Positions 23,720-37,480 are shown, counted from the stretch's first letter. The stretch is DNA of 64,000 nt from Glossina fuscipes (GCF_014805625.2 NW_023998464.1:6097709-6161708), one strand, 5' to 3'. The notes: a model not told the origin generated them from the letters alone. Program-made: numbers and translations.

Positions 23720-25850
23720 ATAAATAATTAAGTGTAGAAACAACAACAAATGTATCTTTAAAAAAGCCAAACACAAAAAAAATATTTTCAATGTTTTTTT
23801 TTTAGTTTTCTTCGCTTTTTTAAACTTTGCTTAAAACTTTTTAGTGTCATAAGTTTATCTAGTGCTTCACCAATGTACCTCGGAACACTGACGGCAACCT
23901 GGAAGAGCGAATAAAACAAAAAGCGGCGAAGTAAATTACAGTTAACTGTTTCAAAATTGTCTCATGGCTTATCAACTTTTATTTCAAAGAAAATTTTCGG
24001 TGAATGGTCTGAAAGACAAACGCAAACAAACTATTAGAGATAAGGCGGAGAAAAACAACATACCTTACGATACGTTGCGAACACCAAACAGAAAGGAGAA
24101 AGTAAAAAGTAAAAGTTGTGAAATTTCAATTTTTCCTATCGGATTCAGCAGCAGGTGCCATCAGCCATATTTGTTCATGTTCTTGTTTACATCATCACAC
24201 ATCACTAACACACATTTACAATTTTAAATTGTCTTTAAATTGCTGACGTTTTGCATATAGCTGCTTTCGCTAACGTGGATCAACTGGGCCCATCTTCTTT
24301 GTGGAATTGCCACTGTGAGAAAAAATGCATATCAGAAGCTGAAATTTGAAAAAAGGATCAAAAGGATTTTACGCGCTTTATAACCATTTTTTTTTTTATG
24401 TTTAAGTCAAAAATTAAATCGTTCAAATTGATGAATGTTTGGTAGATTTAGAGTTAAAGGGGGCCAGGGAGAAAATTATAATCGTACCTAATTAAACTTC
24501 AATCTCCAGCTTAGTTTAGAACTTGACAGGTTTTATTTCAATCAAAATAACTCTGTTAGACCTAGGCGTGCAAATGAAATCTGTCCGTTGAAATTGGTTG
24601 CTTCCTAGAAGGTATTTCTTGCGTTCAATTTTCCCAAAATTTCAGATATAGAATACTTCGATATTGCTTTCCGCACGGTATCAGCTTCAGCTAATTACAA
24701 CCCGCCGTTCAGCGTAAACCAAAGTTCGAAGAGCTGCATACCATTGACGGCCTTACATTTTCCAGCTTTTAATTGGATTAAATTAGAAAAAATGCAACTG
24801 AAGCTACGGAAAGGTCTAAATTGGCTTGAAATGAAAATGCAGTAAGTTATGACACAGTTGGAAAGTGATTTGCGTGATTTCGTGCAAAAATTTTAGTTTT
24901 AAAAACGATGAAAGTTCGTAAACGTTCGCGTGCCCCAAATTGAAAGCAGTCCACACGTTGACCTTCAACTTGATCTTGGAACATAATTCAATTGCGGCGC
25001 ATTCTGTAGATGTGTCGTTTTGGATTAGCAATTGTGCATGTCGATGCGATCATATTTGCCAATGATATATATGATCAATGACGCTATCGCAGAAGTTTTC
25101 CACTTGGATGTCATCTGCAAGTTGCTCAATAAGACTACAGATAGTGATGGTGAATACCTTGATTATTACAATTTTCTTACAATAAAGTTGAATTTTATCA
25201 ACAAATAGACAGAAATTATTTATGTATTATTTATATATATACATATATGCGTATATAAAAATTGGATACAAATTTATAGAATTTGTATACTTAATCTGTG
25301 GAATAGAATTACGAATGTGCGCATTCGTAAATGGTTGAAAAACGGAATTCTGGAATGAGCTAATCATCGAATGTCTTTAAATATAGGAATCATTACTGAA
25401 ACATAGTGAAGTTAGCGCTTTAATCAAATTTTTCTGAATGTTTAAGGTTCGGCCTGGACGTAGGTCTAACGTAGCTCGATTCTCGAGTGACTAACACAGA
25501 AATTGAATTCCTTCTCGATCCTTCTATTTTGTCACTTTAACGGATTCTTACACTGTTAATGTGTTTCCTTACTCTATCAGGTCCCTTTGTAAGCACAATA
25601 TGCGCAATTCACACATGGTATGATAAACTCAGTATACTGTGTCATAAAATTGTGGGATTGAAAAAAAAAACTAAAAAGAAAAAAATGCGATGACAGTTTA
25701 CATTCTCACCAGCAAAGAATTGTAGAAAGACAAAAGTGATATAATATTTAAATAAAACAACAACAATTCATATCGGGAGAACTGACAACGCAGCCATGTG
25801 CAACGAAGGGTAACTGCAAACACGACATAAACATAGACATAAAACAAGTT
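23720..25850. other. AT-rich non-coding stretch, slightly richer 24.6-25.15 kb
   Basis: No gene can be supported. Between 24600 and 25150 the composition is more balanced and frames stay open longer on both strands. The minus frame at 25031-24816 faintly resembles a BTB-BACK segment (see findings). Confidence 0.4.
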
Positions 25851-25858
25851 CTCTTTGT

Positions 25859-25922
25859 TTTTTTTTTTTTTTTTTTTTAATATCAAGCAGATCCTATTTA
25901 TTTATTTATTTTTTTTTTTTTT
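25859..25922. repeat. Poly-T / TTTA low-complexity tract
   Basis: A run of 20 T, a short interruption, then TTTA repeats leading into 14 T. Simple sequence. On the minus strand it could be an old retroposon poly-A tail, but no body is recognisable beside it. Confidence 0.7.
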
Positions 25923-25924
25923 GC

Positions 25925-28900
25925 CGCAATATAAAATGCATTGAAAGAAAAAAAAAGCAAGAGACTCTTTATCGACTACGGTCACCCAATGCAAACAATA
26001 GTTGAATTTAACAAACCAGCGAAGCTTAGATGTAATTTTGTTGCTTTTTTGCGTAGAAAAGAAACAGCTTGAATTACCGCAAACTGTGAAGCCAGACTGC
26101 TTAACGTCCCCATAGGGCTTTTGTGGTCGTACTTTAGTCCACCTTACTTACAAGAAGTTTAAATACATTTATCTGCTTAGCATAAATATAATAATTGCAT
26201 TCTTTGCAAAACAATTTTTAATATGTAAACATAAAAACACAAGATGAAGAAATGAAATGAAATAAAATATTAAAGCGCTTTTGACCGCTATGGTTTTCAA
26301 AAATAAAAGTTTGAAAAGAAAAACGGCGAAACCTTCCTGACCACATTTAAAGCGAGAAGGCCTGGTTTAGCCAATCTATACACTTTCTCCTTCAAAGCAA
26401 GTACATTTTGTTTAAAAAAGAAGAAGAAGGTTATTTATTTTTCAATTTCAACGGTCATATACAAATGCCGACCATTATCGCAGTGTCTGCAAATTGATAA
26501 ACTAACAGGTTTTGCCCTAACTTTTAATCTTCTGCTTGAGATCTTTTCATTTTTTTCTCACACGCAACGGTTTGCAACTAATTTTGTGCAGTGAAAACTC
26601 TGAGCAAAAGGGTTAAATTACAAGTGAACGGTTTCTACTTCTTGCTTACGTTCGAATAAAAAAATGAAAAGAAAGAAAACGAAATAATTTTAATCAACCT
26701 TCAACTAACAGAAATCGTTGTTTCGGAACATGATAATTAATATATTTAAAGCATGGACCTCGAAGTTTATATCAAATTTGTAGTGAAAGTTCAACGGTAA
26801 TCACTGTAACATAAATTCTGCAACTGCAATAACGGCCGTTACTTCTTATACCCAAAAGTATAATTAGTGCAGGGGAATAAATAAAACTGTGTTGCAAATT
26901 CATTTCAATACATGTAGCTATGTTAGTACAGTAATTTATTAAAGAGCGAAAAATGCCCCGTAATCTTAAAGTGTTATTATATTGTCAATCTGTCTCTGCT
27001 TGGCCGCAGGATTTCTCAATACCACTAAACATTGACGTAAGTACACATTATCTTATTTACGCGCAACAGTTCATTTCGTCCTTGAAAATGTTTGATTAGA
27101 AGTTACAGAATATGGAAAAGACTTGAAACTTGATGTTGTTTTCGCCGAAAAATTGCGAGCTGCAGCAGATGGCTTCTTTATTGATTTATTTGCAACATCT
27201 TTAAGCCTTAAAAAGCTTAGCTTGTGTGTCGAGCTGCTCTTTTTTCTATCCCTCCATTTGAGAAATTTAAAACCATATATAAATATATGTAAATACTTTT
27301 CTCTCTCTTTCTCCCTTCAAAGTCAGTGTCAAAGTGAATCGGTTTCGTTTTTCAATATTCTACAAAATGTTAAAGATTCGAAACGAACATCCAAAAAAAA
27401 AGAACGCAAACTTAATATTCTTTGGTCATTTGACAATTGATAAAGTTTTATATCTACTACAGTGTACTTATTTTGTCACATACACACTAAAAAATTGCAA
27501 AGATATCAACGCTGATGCAAAAACTCGTTCACTGCCGCAACCTCTTCGAAAACTATTATAACAAGCTTTTCCGAAAGCTGACCAAAAGGGCGTCGTTCAA
27601 AAGCTAAATCTTGTGTTTGTGGCTTCTCGTTGCGGGGCGATGTGCCGTAGACAGTTAGGAAATCCCACAATAAATCACTCTGAAGCGGTAATGGGTGGCC
27701 AGTATGACGCACCTACCGCCAGATCACCGGGAGAATGATCTTCTAAAGAAGCGCGCACCAGAATGAATTATGAATGAAATGTAGGGAAAATGAGTAGGCG
27801 ATGTTTTTTTTTTCTTTTTTTTTGAAAGGAAAAAATAAAATTTTGAAGCAGTTCTGATTTGAATTTGCAGTCATCAGTCAATTGTTTTTTTGAATTTTGA
27901 AAAAAGAAAAAAAAAGGAAAAACTTGGAAGAGCTCTTAATTTTATTTATGAAAAGAATAAAATTGAATTTTACGTTTTAGAAGATTATGAAAACCGCAGC
28001 GAGTGCATTAATTGTCCTCCTTTAATAATTTCGCGTTTGCAGAGGCATCGTAGTTCCGAAACCCTTGGTGAGAGTTTAAAAGCTCAGCAAAGCAGCGGCG
28101 GTATTTATTCACCTATACATCTTGAACAAAATTATTTAATTTTAATAAAAAAAATTATAAGAATTCTTATTTAATTAAAAGCACGAATGTACATTCGGCG
28201 AGTTTATAAATCGGTGAATTAAATTTCAGTGTTAATTAAATTAGTTATTTTTTTAATAACTTAATTAGTATTAATTTCATAATTCATATTATTTAACATA
28301 ATCATTAATTAGATATTTTGTCGAATACTTAATTACTAATAATTTATTATTCTACTATGCTATTTATTTTAATTATTAAAATGTTGTCTAACTAATTTGC
28401 TTTGAATGATACTGGCTGGCGAACTAAGCTTACTCACTACACTACTCTTTCACTTACAACACATAAAAATTATAAAAATTCTGTAGGGAAAATTTCTTTT
28501 ATGGACCCCCCAATTTCGGCGAGCTAGTCACATTTCGTTAAGAGCCCTTTAAGTATGCTACAACATATAAATGATATACTTGACTAGCGCGAAATTCATT
28601 CATCACTAATAGGTATGTCCGCTGAATGTTATTTAACACTCACCGTCTCAGATATTTGGTTCCAATATTGAAAATATGTATATAAAATTTTTCATAAGTT
28701 TATCGAACGGTCATCGAAATAGTAGGTTGAAGAATGCAACCAGTAAAAAATGTTTTGCTCTCGCGTGCACGTTGTTTTAAGGGATAATACCGCTTGTGTG
28801 CTTATTAAAAATTGATTTGCAAGATTTTTCAAATGTATTTATATTTCCGTTTTTACATATGTCATGACTTAAAGTACAGTGTTTTATAACTTTCAGAGTA

Positions 28901-30035
28901 GATGCATGATCCCGAAAGCTTGTAATATGAGGCTTTTTTATCGTTAACGATCCTGTTTAATTTTTTTGCTTTAAAAAAAAATGCAACTCTGCACTGAGAG
29001 AATTGTTACGTTCGCGCAGGGGGAAGAGTGTAAAGGAGGACAGCGATTGAGGAAAAGGAAGAGGTTTTGCATTTTTGTGACGGATGAATGTAGAACGAAG
29101 AGATATTGTGTAAATTAACATTTTTCCATTTTAAATCATCTGCAAGATCGGTTGATTAAGTCACTCTGCATCATTTACTTGTGAATATTACCAAATGCAA
29201 AAGCATTTATGTAAAACGGAAAATTAATTATTAGCGAGCCTGCCCTTTAAGTAAATCAAATAAACAGAAAAAAACACAAGCCTCTTGCGTAAGGAGATAT
29301 GCCCACGAAAGAAAATATAAATCAATAAATTGCTTAATAAAAAAAAAAGCTAAACGAAGTCTCGAATAGTCCTGCAATTCAATTCTTTGAAAACTTACTA
29401 ACACGTTTTCTAAAACATGCAAGGACAACAACAACACCAACAACAAAAAACAACAAGAATTAGTTTCAAAGAATTTTACCTTGTTTATACGTAATCACAA
29501 AAAAAAAAAAAAATTAACACCAAAATATTCAAAGCAGTAAAGGCATTAAATAACAAAAAATTAGATGAGATGTGTTTTTATTAAACGTACCTTCTATATT
29601 AGGTTTTATTGGAATCCAAACATTATTTTCTAATAACAAAAATTGTGAAAGTGCGACTGTCAATAAACTAACTTCTCACCTTATTCGCGGTTCTTCAGCG
29701 CTTGCAAGCTTTTATTATAACAGGGTCAAGAACTTGTCCAATTTGCATGATATTGAAAAGCGAGCTTCTGTAAATTTCTCTCGCCGTTTTATGTAACCGG
29801 AATGTCACTGAGAGAAAGAATTAGTGTAATAGTAAAAGTAGAAAACATAAATACTGAAAAGCCGAAAACATTTAATGTTTTAGTCTTAAATGATAAATAA
29901 TAAAAAAAAAAAAATGCCGAGTTGGAACTAAGATCCTTGATCAGTCTTTATCTTAATTTGAAAACAGAAGCATCGTTCGTAAATGTGACAATAGATGCAA
30001 AAAGACAACGTTAATCATAAAAACTCAGCTTCACA
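25925..30035. other. AT-rich non-coding stretch
   Basis: No recognised gene. The 27.5-27.75 kb patch is locally more GC-rich and open on both strands (67-75 codons) without a motif I know. The 29572-29796 plus frame (74 codons) is also of unknown nature. The rest is A/T-rich with homopolymer tracts. Confidence 0.45.
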
Positions 30036-30039
30036 ATAA

Positions 30040-30432
30040 GCACCGAAAAAATGTCGCAAACTACAAGCCAGACCCACATTGGATGATGCTCTAAAAGTAT
30101 GTGAAAAACTGGACGCAAAGTGGTTGAAAAGGAAACTGTCCAATTTAGGCGACGCCGACCAATGCGTTCGTGATATCGCCGACACCCTCAAGGTAAGATA
30201 AATTCGGTTCGCAGATGTCAATTACCTGCACTAATTCAATTCTATTTTTGTGTTTGTACCGCCCCAGGAGTATACTTGCAGTGACCTTTCCTGTAAGCAC
30301 GGAGGATATTAAAAATTATTTTTTTTGCTTTGAATACTTGACTTACCACTTTTTACTTCATTTACTATATTTTACATATCTGCCACATTGTCTGACCTTG
30401 CAGCCGTCTCTCTCATAGCGCTGCTTATGTAA
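30040..30432 (+). CDS. Weak candidate for the 3' exons of a small spliced gene
   Basis: A frame opens at 30040 and reads ARPTLDDALKVCEKL and CVRDIADTLK up to a consensus donor, CTCAAG/GTAAGAT (exon end 30192). A 75-base intron (30193-30267) ends in a pyrimidine-rich TTTGTACCGCCCCAG acceptor, the typical size of a short fly intron. The frame continues in phase 0 as EYTCSDLS. From there two endings are possible: straight on to TAA 30310-30312 (CKHGGY), or a second intron 30293-30403 (GTAAGC...ACCTTGCAG) joined to SSVSLIALLM and TAA 30430-30432. The first exon has no good acceptor or start in frame (a TAA closes it at 30037-30039). The model is therefore incomplete and may be coincidental or a pseudogene. 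I do not recognise the product. Confidence 0.25.
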
Positions 30433-30434
30433 TC

Positions 30435-32050
30435 GCAAAGACTAAGTCAGGAAATTGAGATGCACAGCATGAATTCTTCAAGTCTGCAAATAAACTTGAA
30501 ATATAAACGATGTCCTGTCTGAGATTCCACTCTAGAGAATTAAAAAAAACTATCATAAATAATAGCAAACATTTTTTACTTCTGTGTTTATTTAAGATGA
30601 ACAGAAATTTTCCATAGAACATTTGCGGGTAAAATTGCAAAACCCAAGTTAAACAATTTTTTAAATTATTTATTTAATTGTTTTTCAACATTTTGTCGGT
30701 ACGTGCTGTGCTATTAACGCTTCAAGTTATTCCACGACTATTTTTATATTATTCATATAAAAAAAGTTTTTAAACTTTTTCCGTTCAGTAACAATAAATT
30801 TAATTTTATATTTTATGTGTTACAATAACCCGATTTCCAAAATAAATAAGCCATGAGGAAGAAAATAACCAAAGACCAAAAAGTAGTAATGATAATAATT
30901 TTTTATGTCGCTTTATAATCCTTTTCATAACACTTAGCACGTAAAACACGTTTGCTGTTTATGTGCGCGTGATATGATTATGATATGTTCTCTAGAATAA
31001 AAGGAAAGCAACTTGAACTGAAACTGAAATGCTTCTGTTTGGCATAAACCGAATTTCACACTCCCGTCACATAACCATTACGAGTTATTAAAGGATTTTA
31101 AGTTAGTTTTTAAAGTAATTTGTCAGCTAACAAACTGCATCAGTGCTCGTTTAATTAACTTGAGCAAAACATCATATTTTTAGTCTTGAATATATAAATA
31201 AATGGAGCAACTTTTTATTGAATCGTTTGTTACAAATTCTTGGAGAAATTTTATTTATTGGACGCTTTCGCGTATGGTGTTTTACGCGTGTGAAAACACA
31301 ATCAAAAATCCAGTTTCATCTACAAATCAATTAGTTTCTACCGAACTAAGCAACATACAGCATCAATATTTAACGTTTAGCACGTTGCAAAGGAATTTAT
31401 TTTTGATTTTCGTATTTTCATATCAATAATAATTTCGTTATTGTGATATTCAAAAAAAAAAAAAAAAAATCATTCGAAATTCAAAGAAATTACAACTAAT
31501 GTCAAGTTGAAAAACTTTTCCTCTCAAGGCAGATAAATAAATTTCCAATGTATGTAAACGACTAAATTTTCCGTTTTGCTTTAAACTTTACTCGACTTTT
31601 GAATTTCATTCTAATGTTTTTCACAAGCAAACGAAATAAGTTTTAAATCCCTCTTTATACTATCCCCTAAGCGTATGCAAACATGTGCTTTTCGATATTA
31701 TAAATAAATGAACTTGCATGTAACCGCAAAATGTATCGTATATAAGTATTCTGGAGGGTGAAAGCAAACAAAACAAAAAAAGAAATCGTTTATAGTAAAC
31801 ATAAGCACAAACACATTTGTATCTGTCTTGAACCATGAAAAAGCAACAAGCAGAGGAGGAGGAAAATTCATATTTTATTAATTACTTTTTTTTGCCAAGT
31901 TCCCTTTTTAACTACAAAATTTTCCACAATGTTTAGCTTTAAGCCATTTAAAAGATTCAAAATCATTCAAAGGATTTTTTGAACCTAACCCAAAGGAAAT
32001 TTTATAAAATATTTTAATGAATAATATTCAAAATAGCTAAACTAAAATTG
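30435..32050. other. AT-rich non-coding stretch
   Basis: No gene or named repeat was seen. Short A/T tracts occur, for example at about 31451-31468. Confidence 0.5.
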
Positions 32051-32053
32051 TGC

Positions 32054-32078
32054 AAAAAAAAAAAAAAAAAAAAAAAAA
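32054..32078 (+). repeat. Poly-A tract, 25 bases
   Basis: An uninterrupted run of A. The sequence upstream does not look like a retroposon body, so I call it simple sequence. Confidence 0.8.
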
Positions 32079-32079
32079 T

Positions 32080-32695
32080 AGAATGAGAAAGGATGTAGAA
32101 CTGCGCATAGCCTTTATTCTTTCTACTACGACTTGGAAGATCGAGTGACATTTTATTTTCAAATAACCACAGATACGATTTAATAGCATAAACCTTAACC
32201 GCATTAGAAGCTATAGATAGTATCATATGACTTATGTTAAGCTTTGAAAGGTGGAACAAAAGCCTATCCGAAAAGTTTCGATCAGCTGCAAATAGCTCTT
32301 ACACCGACCGACATTGAGAATTGAGGCATGTCAAGAAGTTCTTAAGCAAAGAATGTTCTGATTCCTGCGGGAGCTCTTTTTGTTTTTAAATAATTTTTAA
32401 AAGAAAAAGTAAAACATTATAGTCGAATAAGGTTAATTATTAAATACCCTACAACATTTTGTATAACATAATTCTTTACTTATTTTCGTAATAAAATAGC
32501 ATAAATGATGCCTTCCTCGTGTTGATATACGCTTTAAAAAATGTGCTTCTTACATGGTAACCGTTACGTGAAAGAGTGCCCAAAACGTGGACTGACGTGA
32601 CATAAATTCAGCAAAATTATGGTTTTTGTCGTAGACCTTACCCATCATCCACCCATTTTTCCCATAAATACCAAAAAAAAGACTTAACTATTACA
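32080..32695. other. AT-rich non-coding stretch
   Basis: Nothing supported. Confidence 0.45.
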
Positions 32696-32699
32696 TGAA

Positions 32700-33135
32700 A
32701 ACATACTTTTCACGAATACCCTTACGGGGCCCGAAAAATAGACCTGCATGATCCAAATTGGGTACGGTTGATTTTTGTGGCAAAAATTGCACAGTTTTGC
32801 CATATAAAGCCTTTTTTACTTAGGAACTGTTTATGGAGGAGGACTCATCCGATCCAAATTCTTCGCCTCAATTTAGTATGCCGCAATATTACTGCTCAAC
32901 GATTTTTCTTGCGAAATTTAAAATTTGCAATCCTATTTTATCTAAGGAATAGTCGTAAAATGGGCTGGTCCAATCATTTTTCAACAGGGTTCGTTCCTGC
33001 GCCAAAACATGTCAGTGCACACAACTTCATCAAGCCAGACGTGCGACGGACAGACGAGGAGACTTACTTAAATTAATCCAAAAAAGGATTTCGAATAGTA
33101 AAAATCCTTCTGAATGAAGAATGAAGGGTCCACAT
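32700..33135. repeat. Dispersed repeat patch
   Basis: GATCCAAATTGGGTACG, ATTTTTGTGGCAAAAATTGC and similar blocks near 32746-32800 match those at 9893-9955. GATCCAAATT recurs at 32849. A GCGACGGACAGACGAGG stretch near 33043 is the minus-strand form of the GTCCGTC core. It is therefore a composite of dispersed, non-coding repeats. The 102-codon frame across it (32768-33076) is a by-product. Confidence 0.45.
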
Positions 33136-34298
33136 ATAATATATCCTGTACCGCTGTCTAAAAAAAACAAATGGAGAAAAAATTTTTCCAGTACACACAA
33201 ACCTAGAGGATGTCACACGCCTGCATTTGAGAGAGACAACTGGGCAGATGATGTATTTGCATTTAAAGCCAAACCCCTTTCGACAGATTTGCCAACTTTG
33301 ATTTCTTCTTACAAAAATTTTTGACGCTCCTGTCTGTTTTCTGTCTTACCTGTTTGCTGGTTTCTTGTTGTAGTCTCGCGGTTCCTGTTAAGCATAGAAT
33401 TGCCTCCTTATTCTCTAGGCGAATTGAATTCAACTACCCTGTCCACTTTAAAAGGTACATTTGGAAGTTTTATTTTCATATTTTGTTGTTGGTGCGTATT
33501 AACTTGCCATTAAGCACGTGTAATATATAAATGCATCCGTTTTAAGCCATCGAACAATTTTTAGCAGTATATTTTTATGATTTCCTTTTCAACTTGTAAA
33601 TTTTAAGTCAAGTTTAGTTTTTCATATTTAGAGAATATTAACACAAGATACGGTCTGGCATATGGGATGAGTAAAATAAGTCAAAGGTTCTTCGTAGAAT
33701 CAGTCATGAAACGTGCTTTTCCGTTTTTTGAAAAACTTATATGGCAGTGAGTTACTCTAAAGTTTAGTGTGAGATTTAGACATCTCTTAAAAGAAAGGCA
33801 GGCTTGTATCTAATTTAGAAAGCCAATTCATTTCACAGCCTTACATAGTCAAAGCCTTCTGTATTATTAAAAACGATTACTCCTTATGCTAAGGTAATTA
33901 AAATAAAAAGGTTCGCGTTTGCGTGGCATAGCCTCTAATTTAAATTATTCTTTGCATATATACCATGCAGGAAAATATGTTCCTACATGAATATATAACA
34001 GTACTAATTAAAAGAATTTTCTACACCTTCAGTGGAAATCTTTTAAATCGTCGATGTAAAGCTTCTCCTCTCTTACCATAATGCTTCACTTCAGATAAGG
34101 AACTTGCACACGAATAACATTTTTTGCTACATTAGACAAATGGCTTTACATCGTATAAATTACATGCATACTTTTAGGATAAGAGGAAAAAATGTTGAAT
34201 AATATAAAGTCAAGCAAGCAATGCATGCTTAAAAAGACATAACAGTTTCATTCTTTAAAGGAGTTATCCAGAAGGGTGTCAATTAAATACATACTTAG

Positions 34299-34314
34299 CT
34301 CTCTCTCTCTCTCT
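34299..34314 (+). repeat. (CT)n microsatellite
   Basis: Eight CT units, followed by a pyrimidine-rich TTTTTCTTCCTCTCTC tail. Confidence 0.8.
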
Positions 34315-36041
34315 TTTTCTTCCTCTCTCTTTTTTTCACTATTAACATAGACACGTAATTACTGTAATGAGAATGTTTATCATTGTTGCAAACGCCGCCT
34401 TCAATAAAATCTGTGCATTAAAATATTCCCTTAAAATCCTTTTCACTTATGGTTGCTGCTTGAAAATGAAACATTAGTTGTATAAAGTTTATTATATTTA
34501 GGAAAAAGTCAAAAAAATAGACTTGTTCCGCTGTGAGATGAATTTCGTTTGCCGAAGAAATCTTTTTCATTTACTTTCTGTGTTACGGCAAATTATAATA
34601 AAATTGATACTAATAACTAGCATATGGAGGAAGTGAAAAAAATAAAAGACCGGCTCTCACCAAGTACCGCCCGCACCTGATGAAAATTTATAAAAACCTA
34701 ACTTCGAATGTGTGCATACGAATGTGAAAAATTGAAAACGAAAAATGCTTGAGAATGAATTTTGTTAAATTTAAATCGTGCAAAAGTAAAAAGCAAATTT
34801 TCCTACTGAGTTAGCATTTGATAAATTAGTAGAAGTTAAAAAAAAAAAACAAATTAATCAGCTCAAAGCTATATTCACAAACTCTTCTCAAGCAAAATTA
34901 TTAAAATAATTAAACGTGGTTTTGAGGTACGATAAAAAAGAATTATTTTGCGTAGCACAATTGGAAAACTAAGTTGTTATATCTTTTTTTAAAATCGCTA
35001 CTAGGCAATCTATTAACTTCGTCATTTCGCTTGTCATGCTTGAACGTATGAAACGCATACCATGCAAAATATTTAAACGAACACGAGTTTCACACTTGAA
35101 TGTTTTAACTCATCGATTCAATCGTGACTTGTAATGAAATCAGAACAGACCTTACCCAGATTTGAATAAAGTTAGAGAACAAACGAAAATTGTCTCAAAA
35201 ATTATTCTTTTGAACCGATATAAAACTGTGTTAAATAGAATGCTGCACCTCTTCCGGCAATATGACACACACTGTAATTAAATTTCAACTTAAGTGCTCT
35301 CTTGACCACTATAACTATAACTAATCATAACTTTATGTGTTTGCTTTGACACTGACAATGATCGGTTTCATGTAATATCTTTCTAGATCAAATAAAATAA
35401 CCTCACATACCCTGCTGAAATCCATAATAGCGTCAGAAATGTGGTTAAATACAATTCGTTTCACATACGTATGCATGAACTTTCGCTAGAAGTATATATA
35501 TATAGATTTGGAGAGTTCAGGAAGAAGCAGATGCTGGACTACACTGCACTACATTACATTTAGAATAAGAAAACTATAGAAATTATTGATAGAATTTTTG
35601 ATGTTTTGACAAAAACGTTGATGATTACCACACCAACACGCCTACTTCTATATAGTACATAAAAGCGGTCTTACCCATTTTGTTCACCTTAAGCGACTAT
35701 TTTCACGTTAAGCTAAGTAAAGCCCTGTCGTTTGTTCTCTGATAAATTGTAAACCGCACGCAATTGAAAACAATCTCTTAAAACGGTTTACATTTTTTGC
35801 ATACAAAACCGTAGTTTTTTAATGAAACAGGATTTTAAAAATTTATAGTTATTTTTAATGGAAAATTTTTATACATAATATTGAGATAAAATCATTAAAT
35901 AAAAACAAAAAGGCGTCGAGCAATTGTTAATTAAATATAAATGAATATACGTCAGATTTATTTTTACTTTTAACAAAGTAACAACTGTGAACAAAATAAT
36001 CGCCGTATCAAAAAAATTATGTCATGTGAAAGTTGAGAAAA

Positions 36042-36078
36042 TAAAAAAAAAAATAAAAAAAATAATAATAATAATAAA
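36042..36078 (+). repeat. A/AAT low-complexity repeat
   Basis: A runs interspersed with five or so AAT units. Confidence 0.75.
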
Positions 36079-37299
36079 AAACATTTTTACTCATATTTTC
36101 GCTTCACTTCCTTAATATAATCATCAAATTTTATTTAAATTTCTGCAATTGAATTCTATTTTATTGCTTACAATTATAATCAAGAAAAACACACTTCTTC
36201 ATTGGGAGAGCGAGAGAGGTAGAGAAAAATTAAGTCTTCATTTCAGGAAAACCAGGATGAAAAAGTAAAACAGAAAAAACATCGTAAAAAAGGAAACAGC
36301 AGAAAAAGAAAAATATTCAAGTTATTATATTTAATTTATTTAGTTTTTGATCTCCATTCCTTTGGCAGCAAGAACATGTAAAATAAAGCATAATTCTTAG
36401 GCAGTCGTAAAGCATACCATAAATAAAGCATACTTTTTCATGTTGATTTAATAAAGAGAAATTATTTCCGTTTGTTTACATTTATTTAATAACTTAACTC
36501 AATTCATTTTTGCTTCTACGCTTCTACTACATCGCCCATGGTATGCTTTTTTAACCGTCTATGGCCCATATTTTCTATACTATATATATATAGGTAAACC
36601 GGGCGTTTACTTAGACAGGGCTGCCGGTACTACCTATATACACTGATTACGTTGTGCTTGTTGTTTATTTTGTAGGCGTTATTATGCACACAAGCAAATT
36701 TAATTTAGCCAAGACATTCTGTTAACGTTGAGCTAACAAAAGGCACACCAAAAATGTAAAGAGCTAAGAGAATAAGGGATGGAAGCAACAGTGACAGAAA
36801 GCGAAAGAGAGAAGGAGAGAAAGTTCTTTACTTTGTATAGCTAAGGAAATAACTTTAACGAAATAGAATTTCCTTACTGTATAAGCCAAATTATCTAAAT
36901 TATCTGAATAAGGTTATAAACTAAATAAAAAAAAAAAAAAAAGAAAAGCAAAACCAAAAAGAAACTTTCAACTGTTTGTCTTTTGGATTTATATGCGCAT
37001 GTACTTGCAAAGAGGTATGTTCATTTTATCATCTTTTCTGTACGCGACTGTGACTTTATGAAGCACTATAAGGAACATTTAAAGTTCAAAAGCCGTGTGA
37101 TGTTATTGGCATGTGCCTAGCATCGCAAATTAGCTTCAGTGAAATGTTTTATCCTGGGTTGCCATTTTTGAAGTATTAAAAATTTATATCGTGGAATTAC
37201 ACGCAGTCTTAAAAACAATTTAAATGCTCTGAAAAATTTTTGGTTCTTTTAATTGAAACCTTATGCTAGCTAAAGCTGATTTAAAATTTATATATATCT

Positions 37300-37480
37300 C
37301 TATACTCATCACCGAAGTATGAGGACGATATTCATTTTGTCAAAACGTTTGCAACGCCCAGAAGGAAACTTCAGAGATCACATAAAGTATATATATACTC
37401 TTGTTCAGCATCAAATTCCCAATAGATTTAACCATGTCCGTCCGTCCGGGTGTGCTATGTCTGTTGTAAATTTTCTCCTG
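37300..37480 (+). repeat. GTCCGTCTG-family dispersed repeat, head
   Basis: It opens with CATCACCGAAGTATGAGG, then TTTTGTCAAAACG, GAAACTTCAGAGATCACATA, TATATATACT, a TTCAGCATCAA block, and CCATGTCCGTCCGTCCGG near 37433-37450. The first half matches 7411-7502, and the order matches the minus-strand copy at 12.8-13.2 kb. Confidence 0.65.

Larger units (their letters stand above)
33140..37295. other. AT-rich non-coding stretch
   Basis: No gene recognised. It contains the CT repeat at 34299-34314, A/T tracts near 34839-34850 and 36922-36940, and an AAT repeat at about 36042-36078. Confidence 0.5.

Noticed and set aside
23964..24227. 87-codon plus frame with NNIPYDTLR, faintly like a pipsqueak helix-turn-helix
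   Set aside because: The similarity is limited to a few residues, and the second half is T-rich translation.
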